Below the pieces are notes generated by a model. It saw nothing but the letters and a program-made list of their open reading frames with translations. It had not been told where the DNA came from and searched no databases. Source: JANQPX01 sp965204405 (GTDB taxonomy: Bacteria; Pseudomonadota; Alphaproteobacteria; Geminicoccales; Geminicoccaceae). From it: a stretch of DNA of 64,000 nucleotides. The translations under genes were made by a program, and so were the position numbers. The stretch covers positions 372,001 through 436,000 of the forward strand of contig CBDBEN010000002.1 in the NCBI GenBank assembly GCA_965204405.1, given 5' to 3'. Shown piece after piece: positions 18,761-27,502 of the stretch (its first letter is position 1; the number at the start of each line of letters is the position of its first letter).

Positions 18761-19587
18761 GAAGTTTCCGGTCCTTCGTCGATCGTCTTGCGCAGCTCGG
18801 CCGATACGCTGCGGCAATAGTCGTTGTAAGGAGGGGATGTTCGAAAAGCCTCGGTTCGCGGATAGGGAGAGTCGATCGCGATATCGGCAATCGCACGGCC
18901 GGGACGTGCCGCCATCACCACGATGCGGTTGGACAGATAGACCGACTCGTAGACGCTGTGGGTGACAAAAATGACCGTCCAGCGGTTCCCCTGCCAGAGC
19001 TGCAGCAGATCGTCGTTCAGCTTGAAGCGTGTGATCTCGTCGAGGGCGGCGAAAGGCTCGTCCATCAAGAGCAGCGTCGGTTCGGTGACGAGGGCACGGG
19101 CGATCGACACGCGCATCTTCATGCCGCCGGAAAGCTCACGAGGATAAGCGCCCTCGAAGCCTGTTAGCCCCACCATACCGATGACCGTTTCGACCCGCGA
19201 TGTCACCGTGCGCTTCGATAGCCCTTCAAGACGTAGCGGCAGATAGACATTGTCCAGCACCGTCGCCCAAGGCATTAGCGTCGGCTCTTGAAAGACAAAA
19301 CCAACCGCTGGCCGGCGGTCGGTGGACTTGACGGTGTTAGGCCAGGCGATTTGGCCACGGCTTGGCTCTGCGAGCCCGGCGATCAGGCGAAGAGCGGTGC
19401 TTTTGCCGCAGCCGGATGGGCCAAGCAGGCTCAAGAACTCATGTTCGTGAACTTCGAGATCAAGCCCGGAAAGTGCTTCGGTGCCGTTGGCGAAGGTTTT
19501 GCCGACTTTATCAAGCCGGACAAGCGCGTTGCCGGGCATGCAGGGCGCAAGGGCTTCCTTGATGTCGGCATATGACTGCTCCGGCAA
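18757..19587 (-). CDS. ABC transporter ATP-binding protein (SsuB/ThiZ type)
   Basis: Cytoplasmic ATPase for the adjacent permease. Walker A GPSGCGKST, Q-loop FQEPTLMPW, signature LSGGMKMR, Walker B LLLMDEPFAALD and H-loop VTHSVYES are all intact. The FQEPTLMPW and SGGM forms are typical of nitrate/sulfonate/thiamine-pyrimidine importers. TTG at 19587 has GGTGG just upstream and gives a short N-terminal extension; ATG 19539 is an alternative. It is first in the operon with permease and deaminase and is divergent from the HNH gene. Confidence 0.85.
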   Translation of the reverse strand: MPEQSYADIKEALAPCMPGNALVRLDKVGKTFANGTEALSGLDLEVHEHEFLSLLGPSGCGKSTALRLIAGLAEPSRGQIAWPNTVKSTDRRPAVGFVFQEPTLMPWATVLDNVYLPLRLEGLSKRTVTSRVETVIGMVGLTGFEGAYPRELSGGMKMRVSIARALVTEPTLLLMDEPFAALDEITRFKLNDDLLQLWQGNRWTVIFVTHSVYESVYLSNRIVVMAARPGRAIADIAIDSPYPRTEAFRTSPPYNDYCRSVSAELRKTIDEGPETS

Positions 19588-19746
19588 TTCCCACCTCTCC
19601 CTGATTCTTTCAAGACATGGAACGTCTGCTCGCCCGCGGTCAAGGCCGTGCGAGAGTGCGATGTGTGAGGATGGCCTTTGTACCCCCTTTGTTCTCACAC
19701 ATCATTGGTTGTATATTCATCGCTGCGATTATCATGAGAGGGGCGC

Positions 19747-20232
19747 ATGGCAAAGCGCAAACGGAAACCAACGCCCGAGATGGCGATCGAGCTGCGGCTG
19801 GTGCGCTGGATCGTCGTGACCCTGGCATGGCGTTTGCCACGATTGCTGTTTAGGCTGCTGGCGTGGCTTCTTCGAGTTATGGCCGGGCTTTGGCCGGCAA
19901 GGCAAGGCGAGCCCGAAACCGCCGATAGTTTCTATCGCTCCTATCAGTGGCGAAAGCTCAGAGTCGCAGCCCTGGAGGCCAATCGCAGCCGCTACGGCAT
20001 GCTCGCTTGCGAGTGCTGCGGGATGATTGATGCGGCTCCTTTCCATGTGGATCACATCTACCCTCGCTCGACCCATCCCGACCTCGCCCTCGATCCCGAC
20101 AACCTTCAAGTGCTGTGCGACGACTGCAATATCGGCAAGGGCACGGACTACACCACCAACTGGCGCGGCGGCCCGGATCCCACCCCTGAAAGGCGCCGCG
20201 GCTGGCGTAGGTTTTTCTGGGCGCGGCCATAG
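19747..20232 (+). CDS. HNH endonuclease with N-terminal hydrophobic segment
   Basis: A 161-residue protein. The C-terminal half is an HNH domain: CECC zinc knuckle half, then HVDHIYPRSTHPDLALD with the catalytic His, DNLQVLCDDCNIGKG with Asn and the second zinc pair. Before it, residues about 18-50 are strongly hydrophobic with Arg at intervals (VRWIVVTLAWRLPRLLF), suggesting membrane or membrane-surface attachment. A purine-rich GAGAGGGG lies just before ATG 19747. The gene sits on the opposite strand between the ATPase and binding-protein genes of one transporter, so it appears inserted. Role unknown; DNA cleavage in defence or repair is the family expectation only. Confidence 0.8.
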   Translation: MAKRKRKPTPEMAIELRLVRWIVVTLAWRLPRLLFRLLAWLLRVMAGLWPARQGEPETADSFYRSYQWRKLRVAALEANRSRYGMLACECCGMIDAAPFHVDHIYPRSTHPDLALDPDNLQVLCDDCNIGKGTDYTTNWRGGPDPTPERRRGWRRFFWARP

Positions 20233-20310
20233 ACCACTGGAGCGAGGCTGTGGGCAGCTACTCAGCCAAGCGTTTAAAGTCAGCCGCCGCCCCCCCCTTC
20301 CGGCCGCGGG

Positions 20311-21312
20311 TTATTGGCCTTTCATCTCCATGCCGACCTTCTTGTTCACGAAATCCAGTGTGTAGACGCCGGCAATGTCGAGATCTGCAGGGTAAATCTC
20401 CGCACCCTTCGCGAAATCTAAAAAACCCGCCCAGCGCGCTGCGCTCATCGCGCCGATGCCATGCACCTCGCTGTCGCCGGAATCGACGATGCCATAGGAT
20501 TTCAGCGTCTCGATTGAGAAGGCGATCTGCTCGTCGGTCATGTCGGGATTGTCGGCCTTGATCAGAGCGTTAGCCGGGGCCGGATCGCCGTAGAGATAGC
20601 TGTACCAGCCCTCGATCGACGCATCGACGAAGCGCTGCACCAAATCCGGGTTTTCTTCGACAAGAGGTCTCATCGTCTCGATCATGGTCGAGTAGCTGTC
20701 ATAGCCGCTGTCGGCGAGAAGATGGACCACTGGCTTGAAGCCTGCTGCCTGTTCGACGGCAAAGGGCTCGGAGGTGACATAGCCTTGCTGCACCGCCTGA
20801 TCATCGGCGAGGAAGGGAGCGGAGTTGAAGGTGTAGGGACGGATCTGCTCGTCGGTGTAACCGTAGCTTGCCTTCAGCCAGGCCCAGAAGGTGAGACGGG
20901 CATCATTGGAGATCAGGATCGGCTTGCCCACCAGATCTTCCAGGCTGTCATGGCCGACGTCCGGATGGGCCATGAGGATTTGCGGCTCTTTTTGGAAGAT
21001 CGCGGCGACCATGACGGTGGGGATATCGTTCTGGGCATTGTTGAACGCCGCGAACATGTTGCCGGCCATGTTGAAGTCGATTTTGCCGGCGAGCAGCAAT
21101 TGACGGTGATTGACCTGTGGACCGCCGGGGCGAATGGTGACATTAAGGCCGTGCTTTTCGTAGAGGCCGGTGGCGACAGCTTGATAGAAGCCACCATGTT
21201 CCGCCTGGGCTTTCCAGTTGGTGCCGAAGGTGACGTCGTCGAGCGCCAGGGCCGGCGGCATGGTCGAGAGCAGGGCCAGACCTGCGAGGATGGCGGTTTT
21301 AAAGATTGTCAT
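20311..21312 (-). CDS. NMT1/THI5-like ABC transporter substrate-binding protein
   Basis: A 333-residue periplasmic protein with a Sec signal peptide (MTIFKTAILAGLALLSTMPPALA). The mature part opens with VTFGTNWKAQAEHGGFYQAVA, the classic NMT1-like start, and contains PGGPQVNHRQLLLAGKIDFNM, which lines the ligand cleft in this family. Members bind thiamine pyrimidine (HMP), formylaminopyrimidine or nitrogenous solutes. It should serve the permease and ATPase at 17936-19587. No TPP riboswitch is visible upstream. Its own promoter lies in the 146 bp shared with the divergent phosphodiesterase gene. Confidence 0.85.
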   Translation of the reverse strand: MTIFKTAILAGLALLSTMPPALALDDVTFGTNWKAQAEHGGFYQAVATGLYEKHGLNVTIRPGGPQVNHRQLLLAGKIDFNMAGNMFAAFNNAQNDIPTVMVAAIFQKEPQILMAHPDVGHDSLEDLVGKPILISNDARLTFWAWLKASYGYTDEQIRPYTFNSAPFLADDQAVQQGYVTSEPFAVEQAAGFKPVVHLLADSGYDSYSTMIETMRPLVEENPDLVQRFVDASIEGWYSYLYGDPAPANALIKADNPDMTDEQIAFSIETLKSYGIVDSGDSEVHGIGAMSAARWAGFLDFAKGAEIYPADLDIAGVYTLDFVNKKVGMEMKGQ

Positions 21313-21458
21313 GGCGATGTCTCCAGGGTGTCCGCTGCATGGCTGTCGGTCTGAGTGTTATGCTGTGCTCGTGCAGGATCAACGACTATAGAAGCAAATC
21401 CGAGGCCGGTCGTCAGCCGCTCTGCCTCGGAATTTTCTGCCATTAGAGAGAAAAGATC

Positions 21459-22274
21459 ATGCTGCTCGTTCAGATTTCCGACCTTCACTACTTGAAAAAA
21501 GGCGTTCTTTCCTTCGGCAAGGTCGACACCCATGCTTACCTGGAACGCTGCATCAAGCAGATTAGCGCGCTGGATCCTGAGCCGGATGGTATCCTGATCA
21601 CCGGTGATCTCACCAATGATGGCGATCTCGAAGCCTATCAGGCTTTGGCAGATATGCTGGCAGCACTGCAGCTTCCACTTTATCCGATCCCCGGCAATCA
21701 CGATGACCGCGAGTTGATCCGCAAGGCTTTTCCGGCAATCGACGCATTATCGCCGACCGGACCGCTTTGCTACGCGATCGAGCATTTTCCGGTGCGCATC
21801 TTAGCGTTGGACAGCTCGGTTGACGGCGATGTCCGCGGTTATCTTGGTGCAGCGCAGTTATCCTGGCTGAACGAAAGGCTGGAAGAGGACAGCGAAAAAC
21901 CGGCCGTCGTCATGCTGCATCACCCACCGTTCAAGACTGGGATCGGCCATATGGATTACTCGATGCTGGGCGATGCCGAGCAGCTTGCCTCGGTGATCGA
22001 GGCGCATCCCCAGGTGGAACGCGTTCTTTGCGGCCATGTGCACCGGGCGATCCAAACCCGCTTTGCCGGAACCATCGCCCAAATACCGCCCGGCACCGCC
22101 CATCAGGTCAAGCTGGTGCTTGGCCAGGAGAGAGGACCCTGGAACTTGGAGCCGCCCGCTTTGCTTCTGCATGCTTGGCAATGGGACGGAGGTCTGATCA
22201 CCCACCAGCTCACCATCGGTGATTTCGGCCCGGAGGGCAGCTTTCGCGACCCGCATACGGAAATATCGGTCTAA
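21459..22274 (+). CDS. CpdA-like metallophosphoesterase (class III phosphodiesterase)
   Basis: A 271-residue cytoplasmic protein with the complete metallophosphoesterase motif set: QISDLHY (residues 5-11), ILITGDLTNDG, IPGNHDD, MLHHPPF and CGHVHRA. This order and spacing match CpdA-type 3',5'-cAMP phosphodiesterases and glycerophosphodiesterases. ATG 21459 is preceded by AGAGAG. It stands alone on the plus strand and its stop overlaps the convergent small membrane protein gene by 4 bp. Substrate cannot be told from sequence; cAMP or a glycerophosphodiester are the main options. Confidence 0.8.
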   Translation: MLLVQISDLHYLKKGVLSFGKVDTHAYLERCIKQISALDPEPDGILITGDLTNDGDLEAYQALADMLAALQLPLYPIPGNHDDRELIRKAFPAIDALSPTGPLCYAIEHFPVRILALDSSVDGDVRGYLGAAQLSWLNERLEEDSEKPAVVMLHHPPFKTGIGHMDYSMLGDAEQLASVIEAHPQVERVLCGHVHRAIQTRFAGTIAQIPPGTAHQVKLVLGQERGPWNLEPPALLLHAWQWDGGLITHQLTIGDFGPEGSFRDPHTEISV

Positions 22275-22480
22275 GGTACTTGGTCGGTCGATGTCCGGTA
22301 GTTTCCGGACAGGAAAAAATCCCAAAGAGCCCAGCCTAGAGCGGCAATCGCCAGCCAGAACCAGAGGCTGCCCGGCTGGTTCCAGATTTCGAAACCGAGC
22401 CAAAGCCCGATGAAAACGGTAACGCCGATCCTCCGGGAAAGAGGCTCGAGCCAGGGATGGGGTTCGCTCTTGAAGACCAT
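22271..22480 (-). CDS. Small membrane protein of unknown function
   Basis: A 69-residue protein with two predicted membrane helices (RIGVTVFIGLWLGFEIW and SLWFWLAIAALGWALWDFFL) separated by a short turn, and a polar C-terminal tail. I do not recognise the family. It lies 24 bp downstream of the M48 peptidase gene on the same strand and may be the last gene of that operon. Codon use and the hydrophobic layout support a real gene; upstream ribosome site is weak. Confidence 0.6.
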   Translation of the reverse strand: MVFKSEPHPWLEPLSRRIGVTVFIGLWLGFEIWNQPGSLWFWLAIAALGWALWDFFLSGNYRTSTDQVP

Positions 22481-22504
22481 GGCGGGACCTTAGCACGGTC
22501 GGGC

Positions 22505-23560
22505 CTACTGTCCCATCCTCTCCAGGATGCGTTTCATGCGAGCTTCCGAACCGGGGTGGGTCGAGAGGTAGTCGCTGATATCGTCGCCGTCCCCGGCCTC
22601 ATCTTCGCCGAGCGCTTCATTGGTCATGCGGATCAGGATGTCGCCTAGTTTTCTCGGGTCGATGTTCATCCTGCTCATCATCTCGACCGCATAGTCATCC
22701 GCCTCGAGCTCGAAGCTCCTGGAATATTTGAGCTGGACCATCAAGGTCGGGATGGTGGCTGCGATCGAGGTTAATGATGCGAGATCACCGGTGACGCCGG
22801 CAATCGTCAAGGCGACCGTCGAGCTTTGCAGAACGCCTCTCAGCGAGTGGCGATGGCGGATATGGCCGATCTCGTGCGCGAGCACGGCGAGGACTTCCTC
22901 CTCGTCGGCCGCTAATCTCACCAGCTCATCTGTCATGATGATGAGACCTGAAGGCAGGGCAAGCGCATTCGCCCCCATCACCGGACTGGCGCGAAACTCG
23001 AGCTGAACCTCGTCGCCTCGCAGGTCCGACATGGAGACCATGTGGTCGAAGCCCTGGCGAAGACGGTTCCGATCCGCCAGATCAAGCGTCGACGGCTCGA
23101 ACATCAGCTCGTCCAGCGCCGCCAGAACGCCGTCTCCCAGCTTCTCGTCCACCTCCCGCGGCAAGGCGAAGGCCACCTGTTTGGCAAGAGCCGGCACGCC
23201 ATACTCGATCGCCGCCCAGCCGAAGGCGATGGTCAGCGCCAGCATGGCGGCGATCCAGCGAAGCTTGCTCTCCATCACATGCTGGAACAGGTGGAACCGC
23301 CCGCCGGGCAAGGCAGGTGCCAGGCCATCGACGGCATCATTGTCGCCGGTCTCCAGGCTTGCACCATCCTTGAAATAGATGAAGCGTGGCGTGTTGCCGA
23401 CCCTTGGCGCGATCTTGACCTCGCCGAGCGGATAATGCCGGTCGCCATCTGCCACACCTCGAACGCTCAAGCGCTCGCTAGTCGGGTCGAGCTGAACCTG
23501 AACGTCCTGCGCGCGGGAGGATTGGCCGTCGAAAAACGATGCGCTGAAGGCGATCGCCAT
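22505..23560 (-). CDS. M48-family zinc metallopeptidase
   Basis: A 351-residue membrane peptidase. An N-terminal beta-rich cytoplasmic or periplasmic domain precedes one membrane helix (WIAAMLALTIAFGWAAIEYG). The catalytic helix LAHEIGHIRHRH lies near residue 226 and the third zinc ligand in FELEADDYAVEMM, as in HtpX/BepA-type enzymes. ATG 23560 overlaps the stop of the DUF898 gene (TGATG), which fixes the start; a much longer upstream frame is low-complexity Arg/His and not credible. Members degrade misfolded envelope proteins. The consistent pairing with DUF898 suggests joint function. Confidence 0.85.
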   Translation of the reverse strand: MAIAFSASFFDGQSSRAQDVQVQLDPTSERLSVRGVADGDRHYPLGEVKIAPRVGNTPRFIYFKDGASLETGDNDAVDGLAPALPGGRFHLFQHVMESKLRWIAAMLALTIAFGWAAIEYGVPALAKQVAFALPREVDEKLGDGVLAALDELMFEPSTLDLADRNRLRQGFDHMVSMSDLRGDEVQLEFRASPVMGANALALPSGLIIMTDELVRLAADEEEVLAVLAHEIGHIRHRHSLRGVLQSSTVALTIAGVTGDLASLTSIAATIPTLMVQLKYSRSFELEADDYAVEMMSRMNIDPRKLGDILIRMTNEALGEDEAGDGDDISDYLSTHPGSEARMKRILERMGQ

Positions 23561-24723
23561 CAGACGCCGAGACCGAGATCGAGATCCATGCCTTCGCCCA
23601 GCTCTTCGCCATAGGCGCTGGTCTTGCCTTGCTGCTCGCTCACCAGCGTGTCGAGATCCCCACGGGGGATGAGGCTCATCCGTTCGATCTGATAGCGTGC
23701 CATGCGGATCTTCGCCCAAGGGACCATGAGGCCGATCGTGAGGGCGATGACGACGAGATTGGAAAGGCGGATCCAAAGGAGACGCCAAAAACTCAGATCG
23801 AGATGGAACCGGTGCTCCGCGACCTTTGTGTTGCTGAAGAAATAGTTTTGGAGCCGTGCGGTGAGATAGGTGTAGCCGATCACTGCCAGGAGAATGGCCA
23901 GAGGAGCCATGACCGGCAGCCAGTGAACCGGCACCAAGTCGAGATAGTGCCCATAGCTGGCCATCCAGGATGAGATCATCTGTTCGATCTCCGTGTCGAC
24001 GGCCTCCGGGTCCATGCCGAACGTCTTTATCGAGATATAAGCACCGAAGACCATGAAGGCGCCGTAGATCACAATGAACGGCAATGCGATCAGCAGAGCG
24101 ATGCCATAGGCTTTATAATATTCACGGGCAGTTCCCCCGAAGCGAAAGCTGCTTTTTCCGTAATGGGAATGATTGGCGACAAACTCATTCATGCGAAACG
24201 CGCTGAAGGGAATGAGGCCGCCCAGCGTGATCAGCGTTCCCAAGGGGATGAGGACGTAGACCTTGGCTGCTTCCCAGAGCTTTCCCGTGAAGTTGAAACG
24301 AACGTTTCGGTAGCTGGAGTTGCGTGCATTGAAGGCAAGAGCCTTGATCATCACCCAAGGCGTGATGAGATAGAGCACGATAATAAAGGGAATAACGGCA
24401 ATGGGATAGAAGTTTTGGCAAAGCGCAAAGGCGGCAAAGATGACGAACATGATGATCCGCCCCTTCAGGATCTGGATCGGCGAGGCCAGATAGTCGAAGG
24501 AGCTGCCATTGAGCTTGGTATTGCCATAGAAATAACGCTTGTTGCGCACCTTTGCCCAAGCCGAGTAGATGCCGAGCGTGATTATGGAGAGCAGAATATT
24601 GACGATCCAGATGCCGAAATATTCTCCGGCGCGTCCAGTGAAGGAAAAGGGAAGGCCTAGTCGTTGCTCAATGGTGTCAGCCTTGACGTCGGCATATTCC
24701 TGATCAAGCGCAATGGCCATCAA
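23560..24723 (-). CDS. DUF898 (YjgN-like) polytopic membrane protein
   Basis: A 387-residue inner-membrane protein made of a twofold repeat: FTGRAGEYFGIWIVNILLS...GIYSAWAKVRNKRYFYGNT in the first half, with TGKLWEAAKVYVLIPLG and a second WAKIRMARYQ later. GIYxxWAKVRxxRY is the signature of DUF898. About eight membrane helices are predicted. Function is unknown; YjgN in E. coli is uncharacterised. It is the first gene of an operon with the M48 peptidase and the small membrane protein. The start is one of two adjacent ATGs at 24723/24720. Confidence 0.85.
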   Translation of the reverse strand: MMAIALDQEYADVKADTIEQRLGLPFSFTGRAGEYFGIWIVNILLSIITLGIYSAWAKVRNKRYFYGNTKLNGSSFDYLASPIQILKGRIIMFVIFAAFALCQNFYPIAVIPFIIVLYLITPWVMIKALAFNARNSSYRNVRFNFTGKLWEAAKVYVLIPLGTLITLGGLIPFSAFRMNEFVANHSHYGKSSFRFGGTAREYYKAYGIALLIALPFIVIYGAFMVFGAYISIKTFGMDPEAVDTEIEQMISSWMASYGHYLDLVPVHWLPVMAPLAILLAVIGYTYLTARLQNYFFSNTKVAEHRFHLDLSFWRLLWIRLSNLVVIALTIGLMVPWAKIRMARYQIERMSLIPRGDLDTLVSEQQGKTSAYGEELGEGMDLDLGLGV

Positions 24724-24860
24724 ATTTTCCTCTTCTTTGGTTTATTGTTTGTGGTGCGATATCAACTTTTGCGAGCTAGTCCGTATAGGGGATAGTCTTC
24801 AAATTGACCAGCTTAACTTGAATGGTCGCTGAATATTTCTAAACGGCTGTTCGTGCCAAG

Positions 24861-24880
24861 CCTGTGAGCTTCGTCACAGG
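24861..24880 (+). promoter_or_regulatory. Hairpin in the leader of the TerC gene
   Basis: CCTGTGA and TCACAGG form a perfect 7-bp stem around GCTTCG, a UUCG-like loop, about 120 nt before the TerC start. No T-run follows, so it is not an obvious terminator. It might stabilise or regulate the leader. I could not match it to the yybP-ykoY manganese riboswitch that often precedes terC genes. Confidence 0.3.
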
Positions 24881-25003
24881 GTCGCGAGAGTGCGTTCGAA
24901 CGGCGTCTTTTTGTCCGAGGACGAAGGCCGATCTTGCCGAAATCTCCACCATATGCTGGTTTCCCCGCATCGCTTCTCTCGTGCTGCTTGGAATGCCGAA
25001 CTC

Positions 25004-25816
25004 ATGGACCAGCTTTTTTCAATCGACAACATCTCGACGCTTCTCATGCTCATCCTTCTCCAGGCGGTTCTGGGGTTCGACAACCTTCTCTATATCTCGA
25101 TCGAATCCAAACGTGTGCCCGCCGAGAGCCAGGCCATGGTACGCCGGATAGGGATTGCGCTTGCGATCATCCTGCGCATCGTGCTGCTGTTCGTGGTCAT
25201 TCAGGCCATACAGTATTTCCAGGCACCCTTCTGGACCTTTGAGCAAACCGGCATCATCGAGGGGGATTTCAACGTCCATGCGGCGATCACGCTTCTCGGC
25301 GGCGCCTTCATCATCTACACGGCGATGAAGGAGATCGCGCATATGCTGGCGATCGACGAGTTGGAGGGCCTTCCGGGACGGGACGGCGGGCGTTCGGTGG
25401 TCTCGGCGATTATCTGGATTGTCGTGATGAATCTGGTATTCTCGTTCGATTCCATTCTTTCCGCCATGGCGCTGACCGAGGTCTTCTGGGTGATGGCGAC
25501 CGCGATCATCATCTCCGGCATCCTGATGATCTGGCTCTCGGATCACGTTGCCGAGTTTTTGCAGAAGAACCGCATGTATGAGGTGCTCGGTCTTTTCGTC
25601 CTGTTCATCGTCGGCATTCTTCTGGTGTCCGAAGGCGGTCATCTCGCCCATCTGAAGCTGTTCGGCTATGCCGTCGAACCGATGACCAAGACCACCTTCT
25701 ACTTCGTGCTGGCTGTTCTGGTGGTAGTGGATATCGTGCAGGGCCGCTACCAGCGAAAGCTGCTGGCGCAAAAGGCCATGGAGAAAGAAGGCGTGTCCGC
25801 TTTCACCAGCATCTGA
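25004..25816 (+). CDS. TerC-family membrane protein
   Basis: A 270-residue inner-membrane protein with seven to eight helices. The family metal-site motifs are visible: AVLGFDNLLYIS near the start and NLVFSFDSILSAMAL in the second half, each with an Asp inside a helix. TerC/Alx proteins export manganese and help load secreted metalloproteins; members were first linked to tellurite resistance. ATG 25004 (MDQLFSID) matches where family members begin; a longer frame from 24890 adds a charged, non-conserved segment. The 280-bp leader contains a hairpin. Confidence 0.85.
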   Translation: MDQLFSIDNISTLLMLILLQAVLGFDNLLYISIESKRVPAESQAMVRRIGIALAIILRIVLLFVVIQAIQYFQAPFWTFEQTGIIEGDFNVHAAITLLGGAFIIYTAMKEIAHMLAIDELEGLPGRDGGRSVVSAIIWIVVMNLVFSFDSILSAMALTEVFWVMATAIIISGILMIWLSDHVAEFLQKNRMYEVLGLFVLFIVGILLVSEGGHLAHLKLFGYAVEPMTKTTFYFVLAVLVVVDIVQGRYQRKLLAQKAMEKEGVSAFTSI

Positions 25817-25822
25817 CGGGAG

Positions 25823-27097
25823 CTATGGCTGATCCGGCTCGGGCGCATTCAGCCGTTCCGGCGGCGTGCAATAGCGATAAGGATCGTCGTTGCGCTCAGA
25901 CTGCAGCTTCACCTCGCGCCGGGCCACGCCCCTTAGATGCACTTCGTCGGGGCCATCGACGAATTGCAGCGCCCGGCCCCAGGTCCACAAGAAGGCAAGG
26001 GGCGTGTCCGGCGTCAGGCCCATGGCGCCGTAGACCTGCATCGCCCGATCAAGAATACGGGTCTGCAGGCGCGGCACCACCACCTTGATCATAGAGACAT
26101 CGTTCCTTGCCGCCTGGTTGCCCTGATTGTCGATGATCCAAGCGGCCCTCAGCACCAAGAGCCGGGCCTGATCGATTTCGATTCGGGAAAGGGCGATCCA
26201 CTCGGCAACGGTGCCGTGCTCATGGAGCTTTCGGCCAAAAGCCTCCCGCTCGCGGGCGCGCTTGCACATCAGCTCCAGAGCCAACTCGCACTGACCGATC
26301 GAGCGCATGCAGTGGTGAATACGTCCGGGGCCAAGGCGTGCCTGAGCAAGGGCAAAACCTTTGCCCTCCTCGCCCAGGAGATTGGCAGCGGGCACGCGCA
26401 CCTTGTCGAAAATGACTTCGCAATGTCCCTCGGGGGCAATGTGATGCATGATCGGCAGGTTGCGCACCACCGAAAGCCCCGGCGTGTCCATCGGCACCAG
26501 GATCATCGAATGGTGCGCATGGGCTTCACCTTCGGGATCGGTCACGCCCAGGCAAATACATATCTTGCAACGGGGATCGTTGGCGCCTGTGATGAACCAT
26601 TTTCGCCCGGTGATCACATAGTCGCCGCCGTCGCGTTCGATGCGGGTCGCAATATTGGTGGCATCGGAGGAGGCGACCTCGGGCTCGGTCATGGCAAAGC
26701 AGGAGCGGATCTCGCCGTTCATCAGCGGCACCAGCCAGGCGTCCCGCTGTTCCGGCGTGGCGAACATATGGAGCAATTCCATATTGCCGGTATCAGGTGC
26801 CGAGCAGTTGAAAATCTCCGACGCCCAAAAGACCCGTCCCATCACCTCGGCAAGGGGGGCATAGTCGAGATTGGTCAGCCTGCTGCCGGGCTCGTCATCC
26901 CCAAGCGAAGGAAGAAAAAGGTTCCAAAGGCCAAGCGTCTTCGCCTCCTCCTTGAGAGGACCGATCATCGGGGGAGGATACTGACCGGCGGCGACATCTC
27001 TTTCCCAAGCGGGTATGGCCGGGATAACATGCTGCTCCATGAAGGCCAGCAACCGCGTGCGCAGCCCGTCAACCCTTGGCGAATAGGCAAAATCCAT
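25823..27097 (-). CDS. Acyl-CoA dehydrogenase family protein
   Basis: A 424-residue flavoenzyme. Signature stretches are CFAMTEPEVASSDATNI (FAD/substrate binding), VITGRKWFITGANDPRC, and in the C-terminal helical domain QVYGAMGLTPDTPLAFLWTWGRALQFVDGPDEVHL. These oxidise acyl-CoA thioesters to enoyl-CoA, passing electrons to ETF. The ending with EVHLRGVARRE resembles the ACAD10/11-like subgroup. ATG 27097 follows GGGGA at good spacing. It converges with terC, 6 bp apart, and is divergent from a small hypothetical gene. Confidence 0.88.
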   Translation of the reverse strand: MDFAYSPRVDGLRTRLLAFMEQHVIPAIPAWERDVAAGQYPPPMIGPLKEEAKTLGLWNLFLPSLGDDEPGSRLTNLDYAPLAEVMGRVFWASEIFNCSAPDTGNMELLHMFATPEQRDAWLVPLMNGEIRSCFAMTEPEVASSDATNIATRIERDGGDYVITGRKWFITGANDPRCKICICLGVTDPEGEAHAHHSMILVPMDTPGLSVVRNLPIMHHIAPEGHCEVIFDKVRVPAANLLGEEGKGFALAQARLGPGRIHHCMRSIGQCELALELMCKRAREREAFGRKLHEHGTVAEWIALSRIEIDQARLLVLRAAWIIDNQGNQAARNDVSMIKVVVPRLQTRILDRAMQVYGAMGLTPDTPLAFLWTWGRALQFVDGPDEVHLRGVARREVKLQSERNDDPYRYCTPPERLNAPEPDQP

Positions 27098-27259
27098 CAA
27101 ATTTCCCCAGCTAGTCCCAACATATGACCAACCACGGATTAGAACACCTTCAGGCGAAATAGAACAGTTGGACATGTAGGATAGCAGGCGTTCTCATGCT
27201 GACTGTCTGAAAATTGGTCGCGTGCTGATGAAGCGATGTTAACCTTAAGTTAAGAGCTT

Positions 27260-27502
27260 ATGGGCATGATCCGCGCTATGAAGATTTCATCGACCGATCA
27301 ATTCATATGTTCCGTTGATGCGGAGCTGTTCGAAAGCCTTGAGGACGCTATCGCCTTTGTGGCTGAGCGTGGCGGCGGCAAGGTGCATACCGAACTGGTC
27401 GGCAGCCTCCTCGCCGAAATCATTGCTGTGCCCAGCAACGTAGAACTCGTTCCACCGCGTGGCATGGTCATGAAGAAGCAGGATTTGCCGCCTGAGACCT
27501 AG
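27260..27502 (+). CDS. Small hypothetical protein
   Basis: An 80-residue frame. After MGMIRAMKISSTDQF it shows a plausible compact fold (AELFESLEDAIAFVAERGGGK then ELVGSLLAEIIAV) with strand-helix-strand character. No family is recognised and the ribosome site is weak; ATG 27278 is an alternative start. A minus-strand frame of similar length overlaps but has less protein-like composition. The gene ends at the first arm of the palindromic element at 27499, so its stop codon lies in that repeat. Confidence 0.45.
   Translation: MGMIRAMKISSTDQFICSVDAELFESLEDAIAFVAERGGGKVHTELVGSLLAEIIAVPSNVELVPPRGMVMKKQDLPPET

Noticed and set aside
21313..21458. Possible TPP riboswitch before the NMT1-like binding protein
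   Set aside because: The conserved CTGAGA and the closing GATCTGG-type elements are absent.
24724..25003. Possible yybP-ykoY manganese riboswitch before terC
   Set aside because: I could not place the conserved loop sequences; only a partial GGGGA-like stretch near 24790 is present.
25937..27127. A 396-residue plus-strand frame opposite the acyl-CoA dehydrogenase
   Set aside because: No family features, His/Gly-rich, and fully covered by a convincing gene on the other strand.
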